A stretch of DNA of 49,114 nt from Candidatus Moranbacteria bacterium CG_4_9_14_3_um_filter_44_28. GTDB lineage: Bacteria > Patescibacteriota > Minisyncoccia > Moranbacterales > UBA11712. The notes under the pieces were generated by a model. That model did not search any database, had not been told where the DNA came from, and saw nothing but the letters and a program-made list of their open reading frames with translations. Positions within the stretch are counted from its first letter, which is position 1. Every line of letters starts with the position of its first letter. This document shows, piece after piece, positions 8,968 through 18,707 of the stretch. The stretch lies in NCBI GenBank assembly GCA_002790655.1, contig PFVO01000008.1:1-49114 (forward strand), written 5' to 3'. A program made the translations under genes and the position numbers.

Positions 8968-9816
8968 ATGCTATTCAACACATATTCTTGGCAGCATTTG
9001 CCCCAAAATTTAAATCCAATTGCTTTCAACATCGGCCAAATTGAAATTTCCTGGTACGGGATTATGTACCTGGTTGCTTTTGCGATTGTTTATTTTTTGG
9101 TCCGCTACCGGATCCGGACGGAGAAATTGGGAATTTCGTTTGAAACCGTTCAAGACTTTTTCCCATGGGGAATTGCCGGATTATTATTAGGCGCAAGACT
9201 CGGGGATGTTTTCATTTATGACTGGGGTTATTTCCAAAATCATCTCTCCCAAATTTTTCTGCCGTTTGACATTTACAACCACTGGCAATATATCGGGATT
9301 TATGGAATGTCGTATTTTGGAGGATTGATTGGCCTCGCGATCGCTTTTTATATTTTTTGTAAAGTAAAAAAAATAAGCTTTTTAGAATTTAGCGACCTTT
9401 TCGCCCCTGCCATTCCGCTTGCATTCACTTTCGGCCGGATTGGAAATTTTATTAACGGAGAACTTTGGGGACGCGTGACGAAAGTTTCTTGGGGAATTTA
9501 TTTTCCGGCGGATTTTTCCGGACAGCTCCGACATCCTTCGCAGATTTATGAAGCATTCCTCGAAGGAATTTTTCTTTTCGTAATTTTATGGAGCATTAGA
9601 AAAATAAAATTTCCGGTCGGATATCTTACTGCGTTTTATCTTATCGGCTACGGCCTCGTCCGCTTCACCAGCGAATTTTTCCGTGAGCCAGACAACGGGT
9701 GGTTTGTTTTTTCGCTTACGATTGGGCAGTGGTTTTCGGTAGCAATAATGATAATGGGAATAATAATCATTTTCCCAAAAAGAAAGAGTAGCCAAAATAA
9801 TGGCCAATCCGCTTGA
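8968..9816 (+). CDS. lgt: Prolipoprotein diacylglyceryl transferase
   Basis: ORF 8860..9816, start placed at ATG 8968; ISWYGIMYLVAF, GLLLGARLGDVF, FGRIGNFINGELWGR, RHPSQIYEA. Confidence 0.9.
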   Translation: MLFNTYSWQHLPQNLNPIAFNIGQIEISWYGIMYLVAFAIVYFLVRYRIRTEKLGISFETVQDFFPWGIAGLLLGARLGDVFIYDWGYFQNHLSQIFLPFDIYNHWQYIGIYGMSYFGGLIGLAIAFYIFCKVKKISFLEFSDLFAPAIPLAFTFGRIGNFINGELWGRVTKVSWGIYFPADFSGQLRHPSQIYEAFLEGIFLFVILWSIRKIKFPVGYLTAFYLIGYGLVRFTSEFFREPDNGWFVFSLTIGQWFSVAIMIMGIIIIFPKRKSSQNNGQSA

Positions 9817-9875
9817 TAATTTTCTGTTTTCCCCCTACTATTTTATTAGATATTCTTACGTCAATTCCAACCTCT

Positions 9876-11204
9876 ATGATCCCAAGATATACAAAGAAAG
9901 AAATGAGCCAAATTTGGAGTAATGAAGCCAAATTTCACAATTGGGCAAGAGTTGAGGTAGCCGTTCTTCAAGCGAAAGTTAATCTCGGCTTGCTCGACAT
10001 CACCATTCCAGATAAATTGGCGGAAAAAATTAAAATTGATCCTACCGAAATCGACCGGATAGAAAAAGAAATTACTAGACATGATATGGCCGCGTTTCTC
10101 TTGCATACTTCTCCTCAACTTCCCGAAGAGTTGCGTCCGTTTTGGCATGCCGGAATGACGTCATACGACATAGAGGATACGGCTTTGAGCCTGCAGCTTA
10201 TAGCAAGCGTAAAACAGATTATTGCAAGAATAAAAAAAGTAAAAGAAGTTCTAAGGATCAAAGCGCTTAAGTATAAATACACTCCGCAAATTGGGCGAAC
10301 GCACGGAGTGCACGCTGAGCCAATCACATTCGGGGTGAAGTTAGCAAAATGGTATGATGAATTTTCCCGCCATGAGAAGAGAATGGCAAAGCTGCTTGAA
10401 CAAGTTTCTGTCGGGAAAATATCCGGAGCAGTTGGGATGTACACGCTCGACCCAAAAATCGAAGAGGAAGCGTGTAAATTGCTAGGCCTTAAGCCGGTGA
10501 TGGCAACACAAATAGTTGCTCGCGATATCATCGCTGAATACATTTCGACATTGGCGATCATTGGAGGGACACTGGAAAAAATCGCGGTTACAATTCGGAC
10601 ACTTCAGCGAACAGAGATTCTCGAAATGCAAGAATATTTTGATATGAAAAAACAAAAGGGTTCATCTGCCATGCCTCACAAAAGAAATCCGTGGGGACAT
10701 GAGAATGTTTCTGGAATGGCGAACGTCATGCGAGGCTATGCTGGAATGGCACTCGCAACAATTTCCAGCTGGGATGAGCGAGATCTTTCAAATTCAGGAC
10801 AAGAGAGGATTTATATTCCAGATTCTTCGATTCTTCTTGACTATATGTTCGCCCGCCTGACCGGTGAGATGGAAAAATGGATTATCTATCCCAAAAAAAT
10901 GAAAGATAATTTGAATCTTACGAAAGGATTAGTATTTTCACAGAATGTGCAGACGCTACTTGCTGAAAAGAGCAGTCTGCCCAGAGAAGTTGCCTACAAG
11001 ATTGTGCAGGATATTGCCCAGGCCTGCTGGGAAAACAAGAAGGATTTTTTTAAAGCCCTCAACAAAAACAAGAAAGTAAGAAAATACTTAAGTGAAAAGG
11101 AGCTTAAGAAATGTTTTGATCTCGACGCCAAGCTCAAGTACGTGGATTATATTTTCAAAAAAGTATTTGGAACAAATATCCCGAGCGGAGTCGAGGGATC
11201 TTAA
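9876..11204 (+). CDS. purB: Adenylosuccinate lyase
   Basis: MIPRYTKKEMSQIWSNEAKFHNWARVEVA; KGSSAMPHKRNPWGHENVSG signature. Confidence 0.92.
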   Translation: MIPRYTKKEMSQIWSNEAKFHNWARVEVAVLQAKVNLGLLDITIPDKLAEKIKIDPTEIDRIEKEITRHDMAAFLLHTSPQLPEELRPFWHAGMTSYDIEDTALSLQLIASVKQIIARIKKVKEVLRIKALKYKYTPQIGRTHGVHAEPITFGVKLAKWYDEFSRHEKRMAKLLEQVSVGKISGAVGMYTLDPKIEEEACKLLGLKPVMATQIVARDIIAEYISTLAIIGGTLEKIAVTIRTLQRTEILEMQEYFDMKKQKGSSAMPHKRNPWGHENVSGMANVMRGYAGMALATISSWDERDLSNSGQERIYIPDSSILLDYMFARLTGEMEKWIIYPKKMKDNLNLTKGLVFSQNVQTLLAEKSSLPREVAYKIVQDIAQACWENKKDFFKALNKNKKVRKYLSEKELKKCFDLDAKLKYVDYIFKKVFGTNIPSGVEGS

Positions 11205-11221
11205 TAAATTACTAAAATAAT

Positions 11222-12541
11222 ATGGCCGGATACAAAAAAGGAAAACTCGTCGCGGAGGGGAAAACGAAAAAAATTTGGGAAAACAAAAATGACCGCAAAA
11301 CGGTCATCGTTGAATACAAAGACGACATCACGGCTTTCAACGATCCCAAATTCACCAAAAAATTCAAAAGCAAGGGGAAGAGCTCTAATCACACAACCTG
11401 CCGGGTGTTCGAACTCCTCGCGAAAGCCGGCATTCCAACAGCCTACCTTGAACAAATTTCCGACATGGAGTTTGCGGCTGAAAAATGCGAGATGATTCTC
11501 TTGGAAGCCGTGTCCCGGCGCTATGCGTTCGGTAGCTATCTCAAGCGCAATCCCCAATTTGCGGCGCCTGTTGGCAAACCGCCGGTATATTTCCGCAAAC
11601 TGGTCAATGAACTTTTCATAAAAAGCACCAAAGGAAAATTGGTAATTGGCGGAGAAACGCTGGTGAAAGGGCTTACGATGGAGCAGGACGATCCGCTGAT
11701 TCTCGATCCTTTTCAGAAAAAATGGAAACTGATGTTTCCGAAAATACCGATTTGGGATCCGAAATCCGATTTGAAAAGAACCGTTGAGCGCAAAAAAGTG
11801 CTTCTGGGAGATTCGAAGCGGCTGGAGATTATAGACGAGATAATGCGAAAGACTTTTCTCGTCCTTGAAGGAGCATTTTCCCAAAAAAAATTCAGGCTCA
11901 TTGACATGAAAATTGAATTCGGGATTACGGAAAAAGGAAAGCTCGTCGTCGCGGATGTCATTGACAATGACTCCTGGCGGCTTCGCGATACGGAGTGGAA
12001 AGAATTTTCAAAACAGGCTTTCCGGGATGGAGAAGCGCTCGGCGAAGTTGAATTCAAATACGGGGTTGTGTCTGATCTGGTAAGCGATTTTCCGAATATC
12101 CCTTCCCAGGCATTGGTCTTGTGGACGGGTTCCGAAAAGGACGAAATGCCGGAAGTTCCCGAGATTCCCGGAATATTGATGATAAAAAAAGTTATTTCGG
12201 GGCATAAAAAGACTTCTTTTTGTCTTGACGAGCTAAAAAAACTCGAGAGAGAATTTCCGGGCGGCGGGGTTATCATCGCCAAAGTGGGAATGAGCAACGG
12301 GCTCGGGCCAATTCTTGCGACTCACACCCACTGGCCGGTGATTTCCATTCCGGCGAGTGCCAAGTCATTTCCGGACGATGTTTGGAGCGCGCTTCGCATG
12401 CCTTCCGACGTTCCCATGGCGCTTATCGAAAAAGACTCCAACGCGGTTGATTTCGCGCTCAACATTCTTGCCAAAAAAAATCCGATTCTCTATATGAACC
12501 GGAGGTACAAAATCGAACAGCTCGACACGGATACTAATTAA
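11222..12541 (+). CDS. purC-purE: SAICAR synthase / AIR carboxylase fusion
   Basis: ORF 439 aa; LVAEGKTKKIWE...DDITAF (PurC) then ALVLWTGSEKDE...GMSNGLGPILATHTHWPVISIP (PurE-like). Confidence 0.9.
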   Translation: MAGYKKGKLVAEGKTKKIWENKNDRKTVIVEYKDDITAFNDPKFTKKFKSKGKSSNHTTCRVFELLAKAGIPTAYLEQISDMEFAAEKCEMILLEAVSRRYAFGSYLKRNPQFAAPVGKPPVYFRKLVNELFIKSTKGKLVIGGETLVKGLTMEQDDPLILDPFQKKWKLMFPKIPIWDPKSDLKRTVERKKVLLGDSKRLEIIDEIMRKTFLVLEGAFSQKKFRLIDMKIEFGITEKGKLVVADVIDNDSWRLRDTEWKEFSKQAFRDGEALGEVEFKYGVVSDLVSDFPNIPSQALVLWTGSEKDEMPEVPEIPGILMIKKVISGHKKTSFCLDELKKLEREFPGGGVIIAKVGMSNGLGPILATHTHWPVISIPASAKSFPDDVWSALRMPSDVPMALIEKDSNAVDFALNILAKKNPILYMNRRYKIEQLDTDTN

Positions 12542-12543
12542 AC

Positions 12544-13719
12544 TCAAAATTCAAAGGTCCCTAAACTCGAAGCAATATTTACTTTATTTCCTTTATTTTT
12601 ATTTCTTTCACACTTCCCCAATTCGTAGAAAGCGACGTTTGTTTTTTTGGAAACAGAATCTATCGCATCTTTCAGTATTCCACCCTCGCCGGAGCCGACC
12701 GCTTCCATTCCTATCCCCATATTGAAAGTCACGCACATATTTTTCCAGCTTTCTCCGCTTTCGCTTTGAATTAATCTGAATAATGGCGGCGGATCGGGAA
12801 TTTTTTTTACGTATTTTATGCCTTTTCCCAAGTTGCTTATTTTCGTCAGCCCCCCGCCCGTGTTTATCGAAATGCCATGAAGAAGGCGAAATGCTTCCTT
12901 TTTTTTGAGCTCATCAATCAACAGTTTAATTACAATCGCCCATTGGCGCATGGGGGAAAGAATGGCTTTTCCCACGGTCATTTCCAGTTCTTCTTTATAA
13001 TCTCCGACTTTATATCGTCCCGCATACTTGTTTTTTCCGAAAAGAAACGGGTATTTTTTGTTGTAATCGGAATGCATTAGCGCCGTTCTCGTGAAGGTGA
13101 GTCCGTTCGTCATCTGACCGGAGTTCGGTTTTTCCTCCCACTTCGCCTGCCCGGCGCTCGAAAAACCGAAAATCAAATCCCCCGATTTAATGTTGCCCTT
13201 TATTATGTCTTCTTCGCGAGCCTTGGAACGAATATCCATGTCGATAGCGTAAGAGTTCACTTGATCCGGAAGATCGGCGGTTTCCCCTCCCAGAAATTCG
13301 ATATTGATTCCGAATTGTTTGTACAATTCAATATTTTTTTGGATTCCCATCCCAAGCTGCCCGAGAATTATGTCTTTCGGAACATTTTTTGAGTTTATGT
13401 TGACAACATCCGTAAGCTCGTAGTGCTCAATGAATCCGCTCGCGGCGATATCGCTCGCGTTCGAGGAAAGAGCGTCGTTAATATCTCCCTGAAAAATAGT
13501 TTCGTCTCTCGTTTCAAAATAGTGGAGGCACCTCTGGATGCTTTTACTGCCGCTTCCGTCGGAATGTTTCACTTTCATGAAGCCTGGATTTTTTTTATCA
13601 CGCGCCATCACGCAAAAAGCGCCGGGAAAATCGTTCCTCACAATTTTTTCAAAGACACTCTTCACGGCACCTTTGTGCGGATCAACGCCCAATTTTTCGT
13701 AAATGCTCTTTTTCGCCAT
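12544..13719 (-). CDS. purM: Phosphoribosylformylglycinamidine cyclo-ligase (AIR synthase)
   Basis: ORF 391 aa; ELTDVVNINSKNVPKDII, FLGGETADLPDQV, GISINTGGGLTKI, NMGIGM. Confidence 0.85.
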   Translation of the reverse strand: MAKKSIYEKLGVDPHKGAVKSVFEKIVRNDFPGAFCVMARDKKNPGFMKVKHSDGSGSKSIQRCLHYFETRDETIFQGDINDALSSNASDIAASGFIEHYELTDVVNINSKNVPKDIILGQLGMGIQKNIELYKQFGINIEFLGGETADLPDQVNSYAIDMDIRSKAREEDIIKGNIKSGDLIFGFSSAGQAKWEEKPNSGQMTNGLTFTRTALMHSDYNKKYPFLFGKNKYAGRYKVGDYKEELEMTVGKAILSPMRQWAIVIKLLIDELKKKEAFRLLHGISINTGGGLTKISNLGKGIKYVKKIPDPPPLFRLIQSESGESWKNMCVTFNMGIGMEAVGSGEGGILKDAIDSVSKKTNVAFYELGKCERNKNKGNKVNIASSLGTFEF

Positions 13720-13727
13720 CTTATGCG

Positions 13728-14270
13728 CTATAAATTATTTAAGATGAAATCAACCCGCTCTTTGACAGTCGGCATCACCGGCACTTTGACAATCGGATAA
13801 CCAAGACGCTTGTAACTCGATTCCAGCAATCTTTGAATCTTGAGTGCATCTTCCTTTGGTTGTATTCTCGCGTAATCCTTTTTGTAAGGATACATCTCTA
13901 ATAGAAATATTTTTTTGTAACTGCTCCCTTCCACAGCTTTTGTGAGATATGTATCTTTTGTGGAAAGCCCCGCCATTTGATAATAGGCGATGCTGTCCGG
14001 AACACCAAGATCAAAAAAAATAATTTTACCTTTGGGCAATTTTTTTTCGAGTTCGACTTTCATCTTGAGCATTTTCTTCTGAAACGCTCCCTCGTCGCCC
14101 CGGATGTCTTCTATATTTTTCCCCCGGGCAATTTCTTTATCAATAAAAATTCGCGCCATTTCATACTGAACTTTGTATCCGCGCCGTTCCAGTTCCTTGA
14201 GAGCTGTTGTTTTTCCCGCGCAAGGACCTCCGGTGATGATGTACCAGTTGTTGCTTTTCTTCGCTGGCAT
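13728..14270 (-). CDS. AAA-type P-loop ATPase/kinase-like (AAA_28)
   Basis: ORF 180 aa; YIITGGPCAGKTTALKELERRGY Walker A; FFDLGVPDSIAYY. Confidence 0.78.
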   Translation of the reverse strand: MPAKKSNNWYIITGGPCAGKTTALKELERRGYKVQYEMARIFIDKEIARGKNIEDIRGDEGAFQKKMLKMKVELEKKLPKGKIIFFDLGVPDSIAYYQMAGLSTKDTYLTKAVEGSSYKKIFLLEMYPYKKDYARIQPKEDALKIQRLLESSYKRLGYPIVKVPVMPTVKERVDFILNNL

Positions 14271-14273
14271 TTT

Positions 14274-15050
14274 TTATTTGAAATATTTAACCGCGTTTTG
14301 GAAAATCTTTATCCCGGGACCATCTTTTGGGACTGGTTTTCCTTCGCGCATATATTTTTCCTTGAGATACGGCCAGTGGGGCAGCTGGTGAAAAAACATC
14401 GCCCTTTCCGGATGAGGCATCATCCCAAGTACTCGTCCTTCACACCCTAAAACTCCAGCAATATCTTCGAGCGAACCGTTAGGATTGGCTTCGAGATTCT
14501 GATAGCGGCAGATTTCTCCCCGGATATACTTCGCGGCAACCAATTTTTTTCTTTTCAAATCGGCAAGCGTTCTCTTGTCGGCGTAATATTTTCCTTCCCC
14601 GTGCGCGATCGGAATCATGAGCGTCCTGATCCCTTCCAGCCACGGACTCTTTCCTTCGATTTTAATATCAACCCACCTATCGAGGTATCGGGCTGAATCA
14701 TTGAAAGTCAAGGCGCCGGGCAAGAGCCCGAGATTGGTGATAATCTGAAATCCATTGCAAATTCCGATTGCCAGTTTGTCCTCGCCGACAAAGCGCTCCA
14801 GTTCCTCCCAAAGGTGATTTCTCGCCTTGTTAGCATAAGCTTTGCCTGATCCGGTGTCATCGCCGTAGGAAAAACCGCCTGGGAATGCCAATATCTGGTA
14901 GTCTCTTAACCTTTTCTTGTTTTCAATCAAATCATTTATGTGGACAATATCTGCCCGGGCTCCGGCTTTTTCAAAGGCAAATTTTGTCTCTTCTTCGCAA
15001 TTAAGTCCGTATCCCGAAAATACAAGCGCTTTTGGCATTTTTCTCTTCAT
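14274..15050 (-). CDS. purQ: FGAM synthase glutaminase subunit
   Basis: ORF 258 aa; FPGGFSYGDDTGSGK, AIGICNGFQIITNLGLLPG, GMMPHPERAMF. Confidence 0.9.
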   Translation of the reverse strand: MKRKMPKALVFSGYGLNCEEETKFAFEKAGARADIVHINDLIENKKRLRDYQILAFPGGFSYGDDTGSGKAYANKARNHLWEELERFVGEDKLAIGICNGFQIITNLGLLPGALTFNDSARYLDRWVDIKIEGKSPWLEGIRTLMIPIAHGEGKYYADKRTLADLKRKKLVAAKYIRGEICRYQNLEANPNGSLEDIAGVLGCEGRVLGMMPHPERAMFFHQLPHWPYLKEKYMREGKPVPKDGPGIKIFQNAVKYFK

Positions 15051-15057
15051 AAAAATT

Positions 15058-18033
15058 CTAGAAATTCTTAAATTTTTCCTTATACGCTTTCAATGCCTTG
15101 CTAACTCCCAGATTAACAATACTTTCCCCTGTTTTATTCTTTATCCTGATGTTTTCGCCTCTCGTTATTTTTCCTATCAAAACCGGTTTATTGCGGGCCA
15201 TTATCTTTTCAAAATTTTCCCTGTTCTTCGGCGCGACCGTGGCCAGAATTCTTCCCTGGCTTTCCGAAAACAGAACCTCGCCGTCGCTTTCGGCCGAGCC
15301 CGGAATATTCTCAAGGGAAATATCCATCCCCAGTTGCCCCGCCATAGCCATTTTCATGAGCGCCACCGCCAAGCCACCTCTTCCAACACTGATGGAAGAA
15401 GAAATTATTTCCTGCTGCGCGCATTCATAGAAATCTTCGTATATTTTTTTGTTTTTCGCCGCGTCAACTCTCGGAACTTTGTTTCCCAGATAATCTTTTC
15501 TTTCTTTCTGGCTGATCATAGAAAAATATTCGGAAGCTCCCAGCTCGTCATTGGTCTCGCCCAGAATGTATGCCAGATCACCCGGAAATTTCGGTTCGAT
15601 TGAAACAGCCTTATAAACGTCGGGAATTATTCCGATGGCGGAAATGAGAAGAGTGGGCGGAACCGAAATCTTGATTGGATGTCCTTGATCGTCAAATCCT
15701 TTGAAGTCGTTGAACATGCTGTCTTTTCCGGAAATAAACGGCGTGCCGAAAGAAACGGCGCAGTCGTAGCAGGCTTTTACCGCCTGCTTCAGTTGATAGA
15801 GCTTTTCCGGCTCGTTTGAACTGCACCAGCAGAAATTGTCGAGAAGCGCCAGCCTGCTTATATCGGCTCCGCCCGATACCGCCGCGCGAATGGCGGAATC
15901 AATCGCCGAGCTCGCCATATGATAGGTATCAATGTCCGAGTAGCTTGGATTTATTCCGAAAGAAAGAGCTATTCCTCTGTCCGAGTGAAGCACCGGTTTT
16001 ACAACCGCCACATCAGCATTGATTCTTCCCCGACCCTGAATGGGTTTTATTACCGATGTTCCCTGTACCTCATGGTCGTATTGGCGGGAAATGAAATCAT
16101 AGCCGGAAATATTGAGCCTCCTTAGCATCTCCACGACCGTCTTCGTCCAGTCTTTTTTCGGCTCATATGGAGGCTCCTGGTGCCTCATGGCGATTTTTTT
16201 CGTCTTTATTTTTTTCTCGGGTAGCCCGTCGTGAAGAAAATCCATATCAACATCCATGATTGTCTTTCCTTTGGATTTCACGACGCACTTTCCGCTGTCC
16301 GTGAATTTCCCGATGACAGTGGCCTCAACGCCTCTTTTCTCCATTAGGTTTCTGAACTCTTTCCATTTTTTTTCCGGGATGGCAAGTGTCATTCTTTCCT
16401 GCGATTCGGAAATCCAGATTTCCCACGGTTCGAGCCCCGGATATTTCAAGGGGACTTTGTCCAGCTGAACCGCGCACCCGCCGCACTCCTTGGCCATTTC
16501 CGCAACGGAACACGAAAGTCCCCCCGCGCCATTGTCGGTGATGCTGTTGTATAAGCCCAGATCTCTCGCCTCTTTCACCACCGAGTCGCTAAGTTTTTTT
16601 TGGGTTATGGGATCTCCGATTTGAACGGCCGTGGCAGGACTGCCGCTGTCCATGGCTTCGGAAGAAAAAGTCGCGCCGTGAATTCCGTCCCGCCCCACCC
16701 TTCCGCCGATCATGACGACAAGATCTCCCGGTTGAGCTTTCTTGTTGTGGGAGTCGCGACCTTGAATTTTTCTTGGTATGAGCCCGACTGTTCCCACGAA
16801 CACAAGAGGTTTTCCTCTGTAACGCTCGTCAAAAAAGACAAATCCCTGCGAAGTCGGGATGCCGCTGCAGTTTCCGCCGACATTTACTCCCTGAATCACG
16901 CCCTCCATGATTCGTTTTGGAGACAGCATTTTTTGCTTTCTTTCGGCGTCCCGGTACAAAGACCTTTTTTCTTCCGGATCGGCAAAACAATATCCGTAGA
17001 TATTCACGATAGGTTTTGCTCCCAGCCCGAAGCCGATGGTGTCGCGGTTTACTCCCACAATCCCTGTAATTGCGCCGCCGAAGGGATCAAGAGCCGAGGG
17101 ACTGTTATGCGTTTCCGCTTTGTGGGTTACGAGATAATCCCTGTCGAATTCGATAGCGCCCGAGTTGTCGGTGAAAACGGAAACGCAAAAATCTTTTCCG
17201 CCTTTCTTTTTTCTGATTTTTTCGGTGGCCGCTTTGATATAGCCCCTGAAAAGTCCATCTTTTATTTCATCCATCGGATCGGCGAAGATCGTGTGTTTGC
17301 AGTGCTCTGACCATGTTTGGGCGATGGACTCGAGTTCAATATCAGTCGGTTTTCTGCCAAGATTGTTGAAATAATTTCTGATGGCATAAAGATAATCCAA
17401 ATCCAGAGCCAAGGGTCCTCTTCTGGTCCCGTCGGAATTTTCAATCCCCTTTTTCCCGAGGAGCGCCAGTTCTTCGTCACTGATATTCAGATCGACTTCT
17501 TTAATCAAAAAACTCGCATCCAATTTCACCTTGGGAACAACAATTCCCATTCCTTTGTCTTTTTTGTACTCGGCGTACGATTTAATTTTCGCTCTTTGGA
17601 TCAACGGGTTGTATAAGCTGTCGGCAATTTTTTGGATATCTTTTTTTGAAAGTTTCTCTTCAACGAAAAAAACGAGCGAAGAATAAACACCTTCGCCGCT
17701 TTTGAATTTCTTTTTCAGCAAATCCTCTATAGTTTCCTTTGCGGTGTTCCCAACATTATCCGTCACGCCGGGAAGAAATCCAATCTCAACCGCCCAGTCG
17801 AATTTTTGCGGCATTTCACAATTACCGGCCAAAGCCTTTTCCATCAGAGGATTAGCCAAAACCTGCGCGGCTTTTCGGACTTCACCGGCGCTTATATTCG
17901 CATCAATTGTATAGCAGTCTCTGATCCGAACTGATCTTATTTTTCCCTTAAAACCAAGGTTTTCAAACTGTTTTTTCTTGACAGCGGCCCTCGCGTCGGG
18001 GATTATATATTTTATCTCAATTCTCGCTGGCAT
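15058..18033 (-). CDS. purL: FGAM synthase synthetase subunit with N-terminal PurS-like region
   Basis: ORF 991 aa; two PurS-like stretches (..LANPLMEKALAG.., ..LYNPLIQRAKIKS..), AQTWSEHCKHTIF, HKAETHNSPSALDPFGGAITGIVGVNRD. Confidence 0.92.
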   Translation of the reverse strand: MPARIEIKYIIPDARAAVKKKQFENLGFKGKIRSVRIRDCYTIDANISAGEVRKAAQVLANPLMEKALAGNCEMPQKFDWAVEIGFLPGVTDNVGNTAKETIEDLLKKKFKSGEGVYSSLVFFVEEKLSKKDIQKIADSLYNPLIQRAKIKSYAEYKKDKGMGIVVPKVKLDASFLIKEVDLNISDEELALLGKKGIENSDGTRRGPLALDLDYLYAIRNYFNNLGRKPTDIELESIAQTWSEHCKHTIFADPMDEIKDGLFRGYIKAATEKIRKKKGGKDFCVSVFTDNSGAIEFDRDYLVTHKAETHNSPSALDPFGGAITGIVGVNRDTIGFGLGAKPIVNIYGYCFADPEEKRSLYRDAERKQKMLSPKRIMEGVIQGVNVGGNCSGIPTSQGFVFFDERYRGKPLVFVGTVGLIPRKIQGRDSHNKKAQPGDLVVMIGGRVGRDGIHGATFSSEAMDSGSPATAVQIGDPITQKKLSDSVVKEARDLGLYNSITDNGAGGLSCSVAEMAKECGGCAVQLDKVPLKYPGLEPWEIWISESQERMTLAIPEKKWKEFRNLMEKRGVEATVIGKFTDSGKCVVKSKGKTIMDVDMDFLHDGLPEKKIKTKKIAMRHQEPPYEPKKDWTKTVVEMLRRLNISGYDFISRQYDHEVQGTSVIKPIQGRGRINADVAVVKPVLHSDRGIALSFGINPSYSDIDTYHMASSAIDSAIRAAVSGGADISRLALLDNFCWCSSNEPEKLYQLKQAVKACYDCAVSFGTPFISGKDSMFNDFKGFDDQGHPIKISVPPTLLISAIGIIPDVYKAVSIEPKFPGDLAYILGETNDELGASEYFSMISQKERKDYLGNKVPRVDAAKNKKIYEDFYECAQQEIISSSISVGRGGLAVALMKMAMAGQLGMDISLENIPGSAESDGEVLFSESQGRILATVAPKNRENFEKIMARNKPVLIGKITRGENIRIKNKTGESIVNLGVSKALKAYKEKFKNF

Positions 18034-18165
18034 TGTTAAAATATCGCATAAATACTTTATTTAATGATATCAAAGCAACCACAAAAATACAATAAATTTG
18101 ACAACCCCTTTACTAATTTGCGATGATGTTTTTAAAGATCTGACATCCAAAAAGCAGGAGGCGTC

Positions 18166-18522
18166 ATGCTGAACAAAATTTCTCTAACCGGCAAAAAGTG
18201 CGTTATCGCCCACCTGCTCAATGAGAGTCAGGTGAGAAGTTTTCTGGAGTATTGCTGCATCCGGTCCGGACTCAAAGCCAAAGGTAGTCCTAAGGTTAAG
18301 CTGCACCAGAAACACATGGTGCCTGAAGCCTCAGGTTTGGGCGGCTACCAAAAACTGCAGGAAAATGGATCTATCGGGGTCAGTACTTTTCCCTATCTCG
18401 ACAGAGATGGAGGGTTTGTCGAGGTTTCTGTAAAATTAACCGGAGAGGTCGAAAACTTCCGGGAAATTGCCGAGGCCGGCATTCAACAGTTTTTCGGAGC
18501 TCTCACGGTCATTGAAAACTGA
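18166..18522 (+). CDS. Hypothetical protein
   Basis: ORF 118 aa with AGGAGG Shine-Dalgarno 10 bp upstream. Confidence 0.6.
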   Translation: MLNKISLTGKKCVIAHLLNESQVRSFLEYCCIRSGLKAKGSPKVKLHQKHMVPEASGLGGYQKLQENGSIGVSTFPYLDRDGGFVEVSVKLTGEVENFREIAEAGIQQFFGALTVIEN

Positions 18523-18542
18523 TTAAGTTCCGAAGAACCAGG

Positions 18543-18568
18543 CAGGGTCGAAGACCCTGCCTCTTTTA
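18543..18568 (+). terminator. Rho-independent terminator
   Basis: GGCAGGGTCGAAGACCCTGCCTCTTTT. Confidence 0.75.
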
Positions 18569-18707
18569 ATTTGTTTAGAGATTAATTCTGATGTTTTATT
18601 TGCTTCTTAATATCCTAATACATTATATTTAAATCAAGAAACAGCACCTATCAAATCCAAAAAGAGGGTTGATTGAAAACCCGCAATGAAAACAGGAGGA
18701 ACATCAG

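Noticed and set aside
15098-17914. Numerous antisense ORFs opposite purL and other large genes (e.g. 16600..17310)
   Set aside because: Shadow ORFs in alternative frames of well-supported genes; no recognisable domains or start signals.
18166-18522. SpeD (AdoMet decarboxylase)-like assignment of the 118-aa ORF
   Set aside because: Only weak resemblance; no clear processing-site motif, so left as hypothetical.
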